From Leptolinea tardivitalis (GTDB lineage: Bacteria > Chloroflexota > Anaerolineae > Anaerolineales > Anaerolineaceae): DNA of 64,000 nucleotides. Made by a program: the position numbers and the translations under genes. The notes under the pieces were generated by a model, which was not told the origin of the DNA, ran no database searches, and was given only the letters and a program-made list of their open reading frames with translations. The DNA lies in NCBI RefSeq assembly GCF_001050275.1, contig NZ_BBYA01000011.1, positions 124,001 through 188,000 on the forward strand, given 5' to 3'. Shown one piece after another: positions 1 through 8,384 of the stretch. Every line of letters begins with the position of its first letter. The first letter of the stretch is position 1.

Positions 1-270
1 CGCAATCAGATCAATGATGATTCGCTGCCATCCGGCTTCAATATTAAACCCCAAAAAAACAGTTGGGATAGTGAAAAAGTATTTGTACACAATAATGCTG
101 AAGAAAAAGATCACAGCATTGAGTGAGAATGTTATTGAGGCTTCACGCCGAGGGAAAAGAAATTGAAGTGGTTTGACTTTTTGCAGTTGTGGGCTTAATC
201 CGGCCAGCATTCCCAGGGCAACTATGCCGATCCATTCGGCGGCAATGAGCAAGAGTGTATCGGTAGTCAT
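1..270 (-). CDS. Integral membrane protein, C-terminus cut by window edge
   Basis: The reading frame starts at ATG 270-268 and stays open for 90 codons to the window edge, so its C-terminus is missing. The visible part shows a hydrophobic N-terminal helix (about residues 5-25), a basic loop around FPRREAS, and a second strongly hydrophobic stretch (about 48-75). Its start overlaps the bactofilin stop by four bases (ATGA), so the two are translationally coupled and it is the fifth gene of the minus-strand operon beginning at 2996. I do not recognise the family from this fragment. A multi-pass CPBP-like protease is one possibility but no motif is visible. Confidence 0.7.
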   Translation of the reverse strand, partial: MTTDTLLLIAAEWIGIVALGMLAGLSPQLQKVKPLQFLFPRREASITFSLNAVIFFFSIIVYKYFFTIPTVFLGFNIEAGWQRIIIDLIA

Positions 271-731
271 GATGATCCTTTGATGGGGGCTTTCTTTTCA
301 GGCGCCGGGGGAGGTGGTTCGGTCGGTTGGGTTTCACCTTCAGGCTCCAGATTCAACTCCACTCGTTCTTCCATGCGAACCTGACCGCGAAGGAATGCGC
401 CTTCTTCTGTGGAAAATGACACTGTGACCACATCTCCCCAAACCCGGCCAGTGGCGCGAATTTCGATCTTTTCAGCGGTGATATTTCCCCGTACCGCTCC
501 GGCTACGATGACGGTGTTGGCTCTGAGATTTTCACAGGTGACCCGTCCGGTTTCACCAACTACAACCAGCCCGTGAATGCTGATTTCGCCTTCCATCGGA
601 CCTTCAATCCGCACACCGCCTGTTCCACGCATGCTGCCATTCCATCGTATACCGGGGCCTAGAACGGTGGTAACCCGTTCTACGGGGGCAGATGGTGTGG
701 GACCTGGAGTGGAAGGTTGTTTGCGAAACAT
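267..731 (-). CDS. Bactofilin (polymer-forming cytoskeletal protein)
   Basis: A 154-residue protein with the bactofilin plan: a disordered Pro-rich N-terminus (about 1-20), a central beta-helix core of short repeating V/I-G-x-V/I turns (about 25-125, for example GLVVVGETGRVTCENL), and a Pro/Glu/Lys-rich tail. Bactofilins self-assemble without nucleotides into filaments near the membrane that position cell-wall or envelope machinery. The start has a good AAAGGA ribosome site seven bases upstream. It lies 9 bp after the NeuD-like gene and overlaps the next membrane-protein gene by four bases. Being in an operon with envelope-sugar genes suggests a scaffold for surface assembly, which is inference. 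Confidence 0.88.
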   Translation of the reverse strand: MFRKQPSTPGPTPSAPVERVTTVLGPGIRWNGSMRGTGGVRIEGPMEGEISIHGLVVVGETGRVTCENLRANTVIVAGAVRGNITAEKIEIRATGRVWGDVVTVSFSTEEGAFLRGQVRMEERVELNLEPEGETQPTEPPPPAPEKKAPIKGSS

Positions 732-740
732 GCGTATCCT

Positions 741-1439
741 TTAGCTGCTGGTTGATCGTTCAGGCCAGATCTGACCGGCGTAGACACGTCCACCGGGCGG
801 GACATCCGCCTTGATCGTTGCACCGTTGCCGATCCGGGCTTCCGCGCCGATGGTCAGATTTAAATTGATGGTAACACCCATTCCGATCTGGGCACGGTCA
901 TCGATTTTAACACCACCTGCGAGAGTTGCACCAGGAGAAAGATTAACATATTCGCCAATGTAACAATCATGTGAAACTACGACGTGCGAATTAAGCAGAC
1001 TGCCGAACCCTATCCGTGAGTCAGTACCTACATAAGTCAGGGGGAGAATCTGTACCGCAGGTTCAAGAATTGCCGATGGTTCGATCCATGCTGTCGGATG
1101 CACAAGTATGGGGAAGGAAAAGCCGACTTTTTTTAACTTTTCAAAGACCAAAACCCGGGCCTGTACGTTTCCAATTCCCCCTACACTGTTGGCTGCCTGG
1201 CGGAATCCGACATTATATAGATCTTCCAGAATGTCACTTCCGCCAAAAACCGGGAGATCCATGACATGACTTCCCGGTTCCAGATTGTCATCCACAATGC
1301 CGCCAATTTGATAGGCGTCCAGTTCTCTGGTCAGGTCTATCAGGGTTTTGCCGTGGCCGCCGCCGCCAAATAACAAAACAGTGGTCTCGTCGATCCACGG
1401 GGGGATAAGAGATTTCCAATTGATGTTTGTATTACTCAT
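741..1439 (-). CDS. NeuD/PglD-like sugar O/N-acyltransferase
   Basis: A 232-residue protein. The N-terminal half (about 20-100) is a Rossmann-like sugar-binding domain opening with LLFGGGGHGKT, typical of the NeuD/PglD family. The C-terminal half (about 105-225) is a left-handed beta helix of hexapeptide repeats (IGFGSLLNSHVVVSHDCYIG and onwards), with the His in SHD as the usual catalytic base. Family members acetylate amino-sugars or sialic-acid-like nonulosonates on UDP- or CMP-linked precursors using acetyl-CoA. It sits between a DNA glycosylase gene and bactofilin in a five-gene minus-strand operon headed by a nucleotide-sugar epimerase. The exact sugar cannot be read from the sequence. 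No strong ribosome site is visible at this ATG. Confidence 0.85.
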   Translation of the reverse strand: MSNTNINWKSLIPPWIDETTVLLFGGGGHGKTLIDLTRELDAYQIGGIVDDNLEPGSHVMDLPVFGGSDILEDLYNVGFRQAANSVGGIGNVQARVLVFEKLKKVGFSFPILVHPTAWIEPSAILEPAVQILPLTYVGTDSRIGFGSLLNSHVVVSHDCYIGEYVNLSPGATLAGGVKIDDRAQIGMGVTINLNLTIGAEARIGNGATIKADVPPGGRVYAGQIWPERSTSS

Positions 1440-1458
1440 GGGGATTCACTCTCTGTTC

Positions 1459-2061
1459 TTAGGTACTTTCCTGGAGAACAAAGCGCCAGGGCATATTGAC
1501 CCACGGCTCGCCGGCATATTGTATTCCAATTCGTGGAGTGCGGTGAATACGGTCTTCTGTGATGGAGTTGCTTTCTTCAATGAATAGTCCGCCGGATGTA
1601 CCGGTAAGGTCCACTTCATTGCATTCCCGTCCAATGGCCAATGCCCGAGTCAACCGCGCCGGCCCGCTGCACCAGTCACGTTGGGAAATGCCTTGCCGTT
1701 TACAGGCAATGAAGTCCAGACCTTCATCCGGAATCAGACTTCTGATCAACACGGCAGCGGGGTAACCTTCGGGTCCGCAAACACAATTTAGCATCCAGTG
1801 CATGCCATATGTAAAGTATACATAGGCTCGTCCCGGTCTGCCATACATGACGTAATTTCGGGCGGTTTTTCCTGATTTTGCATGGCAGGCCTGATCCTGC
1901 TCGCCGTCATAAGCCTCAGTCTCGTTGATTATCCCGCTGATTCTCTGCCCATTAATCACCCTGACGAGGCGTTTTCCCAGCAAATCATGGGCTACATCAA
2001 CTACAGACCGATCGTAAAAAGCTGCTGGAAGAATTTGACCTGTTGTCACAGTTTTCTGCAT
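1459..2061 (-). CDS. mpg: 3-methyladenine DNA glycosylase (AAG/MPG family)
   Basis: A 200-residue protein of typical length for bacterial AAG-type glycosylases. It shows the DLLGK opening, the catalytic-site segment ETEAYDGEQDQACHA (Glu acts in base excision), GRPGRAYVYFTYGMH and the GPARLTRAL element. It removes alkylated purines from DNA, starting base-excision repair. Its ATG overlaps the epimerase stop by one base (TGATG), so it is translated from the envelope-sugar operon. A repair gene there has no obvious functional link to its neighbours. Confidence 0.93.
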   Translation of the reverse strand: MQKTVTTGQILPAAFYDRSVVDVAHDLLGKRLVRVINGQRISGIINETEAYDGEQDQACHAKSGKTARNYVMYGRPGRAYVYFTYGMHWMLNCVCGPEGYPAAVLIRSLIPDEGLDFIACKRQGISQRDWCSGPARLTRALAIGRECNEVDLTGTSGGLFIEESNSITEDRIHRTPRIGIQYAGEPWVNMPWRFVLQEST

Positions 2062-2996
2062 CAGGTGTTTTTTTGCATCAAACGTGGATCGTTTTCATAT
2101 GTAAGACGAAGCCCAGCATCAATTGTCACTTTGGGTTCGTATTTCAAAAGATCCCTGGCAGAAGAAATATCGGCACACATTCTTAATGTGCTGACTTCAT
2201 TATGTGGGTTATATACGATTTCGGGCCGGCCGCCGGTTATTTCAATGATGGATTGTGCCAGTTCTTTTACACTGGTTTCTCTGCCTGAACCCACATTAAT
2301 GGTTTTCTGATCTATTCCATCTGTCGTTGCCGCAGCCACCATGACATTGATCACATCATCTACATAAACGTAATCGCGAGTCTGGTTGCCGTCACCATGA
2401 ATAACCAGAGTGCCGTTTTGTGATGCCTGCCGAATGAAATAAGGGATAACAGGGGCATGTACAGGGGGGAAATGCTGGCCTGGCCCATAGGCATTAAATA
2501 TGCGCAGACATACCGTTTCAATTCCCCATAATGCCCCGATAGTCTTGATGTAATACTCTGCGGCCAATTTGGATACGGCATAGGGGGACCGCGGATTGGG
2601 TATTGTATTTTCAGAAATCGGTTGTGATTCCTGATCGCCGTAAACGGCGCCGGAAGAAGCAAATACCACCCGGCGGACGCCAACATCGCGCATGGCTTCC
2701 ATCAATGTGACTGTGCCGCCAACATTTACCTGGTTGTATTCCCGAGGGTACAAGATGGATTCGGGTACCAGCACGCGGGCTGCCATGTGATACACACAAT
2801 CCACATCCTGAAGCAGCGTCCAGAGTTTAGGCCTGTCATTAACATCACCCCGGGTGAAATGGACCTCCGGCAGAAGAACCATCGGATCCCCGGTGGAACA
2901 ATCATCGACACCCCGAACTGAATGACCTTCGCGTGCCAGAGTGTTTGCCAGTGATGAACCTAGAAAGCCGGCTGCGCCGGTGATGAGAAATCGCAT
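2061..2996 (-). CDS. NAD-dependent nucleotide-sugar epimerase/dehydratase
   Basis: A 311-residue extended short-chain dehydrogenase. The dinucleotide-binding motif TGAAGFLG is at residues 6-13, the serine pair of VFASSG at 114-115, and the Y-x3-K catalytic pair at Tyr139/Lys143 (SPYAVSK). The family interconverts nucleotide-activated hexoses, for example UDP-glucose/UDP-galactose, or makes dTDP-/GDP-deoxysugars; the length fits a GalE-like enzyme. I chose ATG 2996 because the Rossmann beta strand begins there. The frame is open to 3221 but the extra 75 residues are unlike the family and run into the rubrerythrin promoter region. It heads the minus-strand operon with mpg, neuD-like and bactofilin. 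Confidence 0.9.
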   Translation of the reverse strand: MRFLITGAAGFLGSSLANTLAREGHSVRGVDDCSTGDPMVLLPEVHFTRGDVNDRPKLWTLLQDVDCVYHMAARVLVPESILYPREYNQVNVGGTVTLMEAMRDVGVRRVVFASSGAVYGDQESQPISENTIPNPRSPYAVSKLAAEYYIKTIGALWGIETVCLRIFNAYGPGQHFPPVHAPVIPYFIRQASQNGTLVIHGDGNQTRDYVYVDDVINVMVAAATTDGIDQKTINVGSGRETSVKELAQSIIEITGGRPEIVYNPHNEVSTLRMCADISSARDLLKYEPKVTIDAGLRLTYENDPRLMQKNT

Positions 2997-3214
2997 GCTG
3001 GTTTTTCCAAGTAGTTCGATGGGAGTTGTAAATGGATTATAGCATGGAGTCAAGTAGGGGCTGATAATCTCAATAAAGCTCAAAAATCCATTAATATGCC
3101 AATAAAGGTTTGATACATGAACATTGCCTGAAAATCCATTGTGGATTATGATTGTTGACGTCAGTCTTTGCCTGATGTAATCTATAATCACTTCATATCT
3201 TTCGGGAGGAAACC
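2997..3214. promoter_or_regulatory. Divergent promoter region, epimerase operon / rbr, with palindrome
   Basis: This spacer separates the divergent epimerase and rubrerythrin genes. It contains a perfect palindrome, AATCCA-TTG-TGGATT (3133-3147), and another AATCCATT half about 50 bp upstream (near 3085). A TATAAT hexamer at 3183-3188 lies about 25 bp before the rubrerythrin ribosome site (GGGAGG), but no good -35 sits at the normal distance; TTGACG at 3155-3160 is 22 bp away. The palindrome could be an operator for an oxidative-stress regulator. It does not match a PerR box. Confidence 0.4.
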
Positions 3215-3712
3215 ATGTCAAAAACGATCGACGATTTAAAAGCAGCCTTTGCAGGTGAATCTCAAGCCAACCGTAAATATCTGGCTTTTGCCAAGAAAGC
3301 AGATGAAGAAGGATTCCCTCAGGCGGCTAAACTCTTCCGGGCGGCTGCCGAAGCTGAGACTGTACATGCTCACAATCACCTTCGTGCCATGAACGGTGTG
3401 GGATCAACGCTGGATAACTTAAAAGAAGCTGTCGGTGGCGAAACATACGAATATGAATCTATGTATCCACCCATGGTAAAAGAAGCTGAAGCAGAAGGCA
3501 ACAAAAATGCCCTGAGAAGCTTCAATTATGCCCTGGAAGTTGAGAAAATCCATGCTTCTTTATACAAGGAAGCCATTGATAACATCAATAAAAAAGAAGA
3601 AGTGTACGATTATTTCGTCTGCCCCGTTTGCGGGTTTACAGCCCCGAAATATGCCCCGGAAAAATGCCCGATCTGCGGGGCGTCTGGAACAAAGTTTATC
3701 AAAGTTGTCTAA
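3215..3712 (+). CDS. rbr: Rubrerythrin
   Basis: A 165-residue non-haem iron protein that reduces hydrogen peroxide in anaerobes. The N-terminal ferritin-like four-helix domain (about 1-130) carries the di-iron glutamates in AGESQANRKY, AAEAETVHAHNH and ALEVEKIHASLY. The C-terminal rubredoxin-like domain has two CxxC knuckles, CPVCGF and CPICGA, which bind one iron for electron entry. It has a strong GGGAGG ribosome site six bases before ATG 3215 and is followed by an intrinsic terminator, so it is probably a single-gene unit. The protein supports an anaerobic or microaerophilic host. Confidence 0.96.
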   Translation: MSKTIDDLKAAFAGESQANRKYLAFAKKADEEGFPQAAKLFRAAAEAETVHAHNHLRAMNGVGSTLDNLKEAVGGETYEYESMYPPMVKEAEAEGNKNALRSFNYALEVEKIHASLYKEAIDNINKKEEVYDYFVCPVCGFTAPKYAPEKCPICGASGTKFIKVV

Positions 3713-3733
3713 TATATCAATATAGGGTAAAAT
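3705..3733 (+). promoter_or_regulatory. Candidate sigma-A promoter for lactate permease
   Basis: TTGTCT (3705-3710), a 17-bp spacer, then TAAAAT (3728-3733). Transcription would start near 3740, inside the terminator stem that ends rbr. Messages from this promoter would lack the full left arm and so escape termination, while rbr transcripts are stopped. Confidence 0.42.
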
Positions 3734-3734
3734 T

Positions 3735-3759
3735 AGTCCGGTTTATACCGGACTTTTTT
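3735..3759 (+). terminator. Intrinsic terminator of rbr
   Basis: A perfect 8-bp stem AGTCCGGT/ACCGGACT (3735-3742 and 3747-3754), four-base loop, followed directly by a run of six T. It lies 22 bp after the rubrerythrin stop and ends 18 bp before the lactate permease start. Confidence 0.88.
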
Positions 3760-3777
3760 ATATAAGGATAAAACAAC

Positions 3778-5421
3778 ATGCCCTGGCAGCAAACATATGA
3801 TCCTCTTCACAACATGGCATTAACAACACTGGCCGCCCTTGCCCCGGTGGTCATTTTACTCGGATGCCTGGCATTATTTCATATTAAAGCCCATTATGCC
3901 GCTTTACTCGGGTTAGCGTCGGCTCTGATTGTTGCACTGTTTGTGTTTCAGATGCCTGCTCCGCAGGCAGCCGCTGCGGCAATATATGGAGCGGCATACG
4001 GATTGCTGCCGATTGGGTGGATCATCGTCAATGTTATTTTCCTGTATCAGTTGGCTAACCGTAAGGGAGCCTTTGCCATTCTGCAAGAAAATTTAACAGC
4101 CATTACCCAGGATAGACGGTTGCAATTGCTGTTGGTATCATTTTGTTTTGGTGCATTTTTCGAGGGTGCAGCCGGTTTTGGAACACCGGTGGCTATAACG
4201 GCTTCCATGTTGATTGGGCTTGGCTTTGGGCCGTTGCAGGCTTCCGGTCTTTCACTGATAGCGAATACGGCGCCTGTCCCTTTTGCTGCTCTCGGTACTC
4301 CCATTCTGGCATTGCAGGCCGTCACCGGGTTTGACTTACGCACTCTCAGTTCGGTCATTGCCTGGCAATTATTGATCTTTGATATCATCATCCCCTTCTG
4401 GTTGATCTGGGCATTTGCCGGATGGAAACGGATGCTTGAGATCTGGCCAGCTTTGCTTGTCTCCGGTATTTCTTTTGGCCTTTCTCAGATTGTGATTGCC
4501 ACTCTACACGGCCCCTGGTTGGTGACAATCGTTGGTTCACTGGTCTCAATTATTTCACTCGTAGTATTTTTACGGTATTGGAAACCAAAAACGATCTACC
4601 GGTTTGAATCGGATTCTGAAGGCGGAAAAACAAAAAGCCAGCATCATTATTCAAGAAAGCAGACACTTCAAGCCTGGCTTCCCTGGGTTGTCCTCTCTGT
4701 GATGATTTTTCTATGGGGACTGCCGAGTATAAAAAGCTGGTTTGACAGCTTTTCCACCATTAAGGTGCCAGTTCCTTATCTCCATGAAATGGTCATGCGT
4801 ATGCCGCCCGTAGTTCCCGAACCCACCAAAGAAGCGGCCGTATTTAATATCAACTTCCTTTCTGCAACAGGAACAGGAATCTTGATTGCTGCCATGATAT
4901 CTGCCCGCATTCTGGGTTATTCTATTCGGGAGACGGTGCATGTCTATGCTGCCACACTCAAACAGGTACGTTTTTCTCTCCTGACCATCATGGCCATGCT
5001 GGCTCTGGGATATGTAACCCGATACTCCGGATTGGATGCATCCCTGGGCTTGACCTTTGCCATGACGGGATGGATGTACCCGTTCTTCGGAACGCTGCTC
5101 GGGTGGCTGGGTGTTGCTCTGACAGGGTCTGATACCTCATCGAACGTATTGTTTGGAAGCCTGCAAAAGTTGACTGCCAGTCAGGTAGGCGTCAATCCGG
5201 TGCTTATGGCTGCGGCCAACAGCTCTGGCGGTGTGATGGGGAAAATGATTGATGCGCAGAGTATTGTCGTCGCCAGCACGGCCACCAAATGGTATGGTCA
5301 TGAAGGCGATATTCTGCGGTATGTATTTTTCCATAGCATTGCATTGGCATTTCTTGTCGGGTTGGTTGTGATGGCTATGGCGTATATCCCCGGTCTTGCA
5401 GTTTTACTTCCGGCTGGCTGA
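3778..5421 (+). CDS. lctP: L-lactate permease (LctP family)
   Basis: A 547-residue polytopic membrane protein with about 13 hydrophobic helices. It begins with the family signature PWQQTYDPLHN and carries conserved membrane motifs such as FFEGAAGFGTPVAITAS and GSDTSSNVLFG. LctP proteins are proton-coupled carriers for lactate and glycolate at the cytoplasmic membrane. The start follows an AAGGA-type ribosome site and lies 65 bp after rbr. With the alcohol dehydrogenase gene next and adhE at 23.5 kb it suggests fermentation-product exchange. Direction of transport is not shown by the sequence. Confidence 0.94.
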   Translation: MPWQQTYDPLHNMALTTLAALAPVVILLGCLALFHIKAHYAALLGLASALIVALFVFQMPAPQAAAAAIYGAAYGLLPIGWIIVNVIFLYQLANRKGAFAILQENLTAITQDRRLQLLLVSFCFGAFFEGAAGFGTPVAITASMLIGLGFGPLQASGLSLIANTAPVPFAALGTPILALQAVTGFDLRTLSSVIAWQLLIFDIIIPFWLIWAFAGWKRMLEIWPALLVSGISFGLSQIVIATLHGPWLVTIVGSLVSIISLVVFLRYWKPKTIYRFESDSEGGKTKSQHHYSRKQTLQAWLPWVVLSVMIFLWGLPSIKSWFDSFSTIKVPVPYLHEMVMRMPPVVPEPTKEAAVFNINFLSATGTGILIAAMISARILGYSIRETVHVYAATLKQVRFSLLTIMAMLALGYVTRYSGLDASLGLTFAMTGWMYPFFGTLLGWLGVALTGSDTSSNVLFGSLQKLTASQVGVNPVLMAAANSSGGVMGKMIDAQSIVVASTATKWYGHEGDILRYVFFHSIALAFLVGLVVMAMAYIPGLAVLLPAG

Positions 5422-5480
5422 TATATTTGATATTAATGACCGAAAAAAACAAATTTAATTTCTGCCTTACGCCTTTTTTA

Positions 5481-5509
5481 TTGGAAAGGCTCTTTACGAT
5501 TTGTATAAT
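5481..5509 (+). promoter_or_regulatory. Sigma-A type promoter for alcohol dehydrogenase
   Basis: TTGGAA (5481-5486), a 17-bp spacer and a perfect TATAAT (5504-5509). Predicted transcription start near 5516, giving a very short leader (14-20 nt) before the GTG 5530 or ATG 5536 start. The weak inverted repeat GCCTTT/AAAGGC (5471-5490) overlaps its upstream side and may terminate lctP. Confidence 0.58.
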
Positions 5510-5529
5510 GGATTCACCGATCTTGATGG

Positions 5530-6705
5530 GTGAAAATGGATTATTCTGGAGCACTTGGTGAGTTACGGAAGTTTGTTGCCCCTGAATTTGTATTTGGTTT
5601 AGGGGCTAGAAAGCTGGCTGGAAGGTATGCCGTTAACTTTGGAATTAATAAAGCGCTGGTTGTATCTGACGATGGCGTGGCGGCTGCCGGATGGCTTGAT
5701 TCTGTTCTAGATTCTCTGAAAGAACAGGGTATCCAGTCGGAGGTTTTTTCGCAGGTTCATTCCAATCCGCGAGATTTCGAGGTGATGGAAGGGGCTGAAC
5801 AGTACCGTGCAAAGAACTGTCAGGCAATTATTGCGGTAGGCGGCGGCAGTCCGATGGATTGTGCAAAGGGCATTGCCATCGTCAGTTCTAACAGGGGGAA
5901 TATATTGGATTTTGAAGGGGTGGACGAAGTGGATAAACCAGGCCCACCATTAATTTGCATTCCAACAACGGCGGGAAGTTCTGCCGATGTTTCACAGTTT
6001 GCCATTATTAATGATATTAAGCGGCATGTAAAAATTGCGATCATCAGTAAGGCAGTTGTACCCGACGCTGCCCTTATCGATCCAGAAACTACCCTCACTA
6101 TGGATCCATACCTTACCGCCTGCACCGGATTGGATGCTTTAACCCATGCCATTGAGGCGTATGTGTCCAACGCCCAGTCACCTGTAACAGACTTACATGC
6201 GCTTGAAGCAATTCGGCTTGTATGGAATAACCTGCTTGACGCCATTGATAAGCCCGACGATCTGGATACCCGATGCCGGATGATGTTAGGAAGCCTGGAA
6301 GCCGGATTGGCTTTTTCAAATGCCAGTCTGGGGGCAGTGCATGCCATGGCCCACGCCCTGGGCGGACTGCTCGACCTTCCACATGGGGAATGCAATGCCC
6401 TGTTATTGGAACACGTTGTACGATTCAACTTCCCTTCAACTCCACACCGATATTGTGCGATTGGCCGGGCGATGGGTTTGCCTATGGATGAACAGAATCT
6501 GCCTGGCTCTCTTATGGAACTTGTCTCAGGTATTCATGATTACAGGATTCGCGCCGGTATCAAACGGTCATTGAGCGACAATGGTGTGGAACAAGATGCC
6601 ATCAAAGAGCTGGCTGAGAAAGCTTTTCAAGATCCCTGCCTGGTGACCAATCCTTATCCAGCTTCCAGACAAGATATTGAGCGGATTTACGCTGATGCCT
6701 GTTAA
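5530..6705 (+). CDS. Iron-containing alcohol dehydrogenase (group III)
   Basis: A 391-residue NAD(P)-dependent dehydrogenase of the Fe-ADH family. The N-terminal nucleotide domain has VGGGSPMDCAKG (about 99-110) and PTTAGSSADVSQF. The helical C-terminal domain has the metal ligands: Asp in TGLDALTHAIEA (about 196-207), then His residues in AVHAMAHALGG and LPHGECNALL. It reduces aldehydes to alcohols or the reverse. The start may be GTG 5530 or ATG 5536, two codons apart. It overlaps the HD-GYP gene by 11 bp. Substrate unknown; 1,3-propanediol or butanol-type enzymes are close in plan. Confidence 0.92.
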   Translation: MKMDYSGALGELRKFVAPEFVFGLGARKLAGRYAVNFGINKALVVSDDGVAAAGWLDSVLDSLKEQGIQSEVFSQVHSNPRDFEVMEGAEQYRAKNCQAIIAVGGGSPMDCAKGIAIVSSNRGNILDFEGVDEVDKPGPPLICIPTTAGSSADVSQFAIINDIKRHVKIAIISKAVVPDAALIDPETTLTMDPYLTACTGLDALTHAIEAYVSNAQSPVTDLHALEAIRLVWNNLLDAIDKPDDLDTRCRMMLGSLEAGLAFSNASLGAVHAMAHALGGLLDLPHGECNALLLEHVVRFNFPSTPHRYCAIGRAMGLPMDEQNLPGSLMELVSGIHDYRIRAGIKRSLSDNGVEQDAIKELAEKAFQDPCLVTNPYPASRQDIERIYADAC

Positions 6706-8251
6706 AAAAGCCGATTCAGAATCTTTACGTAACCGGATCATCGGTTTGGGGGAGAAATCGATCCATAAAAGCTATTACCCTGAACTTCAAAACCGCCTTG
6801 CAGAATTGGAACGTTTCCGGTCTATGCTGGATCAAAGCTCGGATATCATTTTTCTTCTAAATTTCCCTGATCTGCTGATCTATGATGTTACTACACCGGT
6901 TGTTACCCATCTTGGATGGACTCAGGAAGAACTTGTCGGTTCCAGTTTTTTGAATATTCTGGATGAAGAAACCAGTCAGTGTTTTCAGAAAAAGATGGAT
7001 ACTGCCTGGCATGATCGCCAGGAGCGGGAAGTTTTTACAGCACTTATTCGCGGGAAAATCCCCATGGAATTTGTCTGTTCGCCGGTAGTTTTTGAGGGGA
7101 ATCGTTTTCTGATCATCGTAGGGCAGGAGATCAGTCAGCGTTTAGCCGCAGAGCAACAAATCCGACGGCAGTTATTTCAATTGGATACACTGCACCATAT
7201 TGATAACCTGATCACGGCCAATTTGTCACTATCAGATCTACTGACGGGTGTCTTATCTGAGGTACGCATGGCATTAAGGGCGAATGCTGCCGCGATATAC
7301 ATATTTGATTCTCCCACCAAGATGAAACGTATTGCCTGGTCGGCCGACGAAATTGGAGTGGATGGTGACACAATTTTACTCACAACCCGGCACTTGCCGA
7401 CTCTTGAATATGGAGAGCAAATCCTCCTCAATGGAAATGATGGATACGATGAAGCATATTCGATGATCCTGCAGCGAATCCAGCAATATGGTTTTTGCGC
7501 TTATGGAGCCGAGCCACTCTCAACCCGCGGGCAAATTAAAGGTATTCTGGAAGTCTATTTCCGATCTCCGCAGGAGTTTAATGATGATTGGAAGACATTA
7601 TTGACCCGTGTGTCTGCCCAGGTGACGGTTGCTGTGGAAAAAAGCCAGATGTTCAAACATCTGGAACAGGCGTACGCCGATTTGAATCAGGCGTATGATG
7701 AGACGCTTGAAGGTTGGGCGGCTGCACTTGATCTGCGGGAAAAGGAGACGGCCAATCACAGCCAGAAGGTTGTTGAAATGACCATTCGCCTGGCACATGC
7801 GGCTGGAATTCGGGCAGATGATTTGATCCATGTGCGCCGGGGAGCATTCTTGCATGATATTGGAAAGATCGCCGTACCAGATTCAATTTTATTAAAGCCA
7901 GGGCCATTATCAGAAGATGAATGGGTGATTATGAGACAGCACCCCGTATACGCCTATCAGATGCTTTCAAAGATTAACTATCTAAAACCTGCTATCGAAA
8001 TTCCATACTGTCATCATGAAAAATGGGATGGAAGCGGCTATCCCCAGGGGCTGGCAGGAGATGCCATCCCTCTGGCTGCCCGGGTTTTTGCCGTAGTAGA
8101 CGTCTGGCAGGCACTGACATCAGATCGTGTGTATCGCAGAGCCTGGCCGGAATCAAATGCTAGAAAATATATAATAGATCATTCCGGTACACATTTTGAT
8201 CCGAAAATTGTGGAAGCATTTTTGAAATTGGTAATAGCGGATGTCAAATAA
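6695..8251 (+). CDS. PAS-GAF-HD-GYP cyclic-di-GMP phosphodiesterase
   Basis: A 518-residue cytoplasmic signalling protein. A PAS fold (about 40-145; LGWTQEELVGSSFLNIL) is followed by a GAF domain (about 165-325) and a C-terminal HD-GYP domain (about 335-515). That domain has the metal-binding HDIGK near residue 386 and HHEKWDGSGYP ending near 448, the full signature of enzymes that hydrolyse cyclic di-GMP. It has no membrane segments, so it senses an internal signal. A TTG 6677 start is possible, but ATG 6695 is the better choice; it overlaps the alcohol dehydrogenase stop by 11 bp, so the two are cotranscribed. It may tune motility, which is inference. Confidence 0.93.
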   Translation: MPVKKADSESLRNRIIGLGEKSIHKSYYPELQNRLAELERFRSMLDQSSDIIFLLNFPDLLIYDVTTPVVTHLGWTQEELVGSSFLNILDEETSQCFQKKMDTAWHDRQEREVFTALIRGKIPMEFVCSPVVFEGNRFLIIVGQEISQRLAAEQQIRRQLFQLDTLHHIDNLITANLSLSDLLTGVLSEVRMALRANAAAIYIFDSPTKMKRIAWSADEIGVDGDTILLTTRHLPTLEYGEQILLNGNDGYDEAYSMILQRIQQYGFCAYGAEPLSTRGQIKGILEVYFRSPQEFNDDWKTLLTRVSAQVTVAVEKSQMFKHLEQAYADLNQAYDETLEGWAAALDLREKETANHSQKVVEMTIRLAHAAGIRADDLIHVRRGAFLHDIGKIAVPDSILLKPGPLSEDEWVIMRQHPVYAYQMLSKINYLKPAIEIPYCHHEKWDGSGYPQGLAGDAIPLAARVFAVVDVWQALTSDRVYRRAWPESNARKYIIDHSGTHFDPKIVEAFLKLVIADVK

Positions 8252-8290
8252 GTGGTATTTTGGGGGAATAGCATATTAGAATAGACCCTG

Positions 8291-8317
8291 CCGATCACTA
8301 TTGTGATCTGGATTTTT
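8291..8317 (+). terminator. Intrinsic terminator after HD-GYP gene
   Basis: GATCAC-TATT-GTGATC (8293-8308), extended by CC/GG around a one-base bulge, followed by ATTTTT (8312-8317). It lies about 40 bp after the HD-GYP stop. Confidence 0.5.
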
Positions 8318-8384
8318 ATCAGTCATTTGGGATGTAATTTACATACTCCGGGTGAACACTGCCCGAATTTATTGGATGATTTAT

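Noticed and set aside
2997-3221. Longer N-terminus for the epimerase
   Set aside because: The Rossmann strand starts at ATG 2996; the extra 75 codons cross the rbr start and promoter and resemble no family.
5820-6428. Minus-strand open frame of 202 codons inside the alcohol dehydrogenase gene
   Set aside because: Antisense shadow of a clear iron-type alcohol dehydrogenase; no domain or upstream signal.
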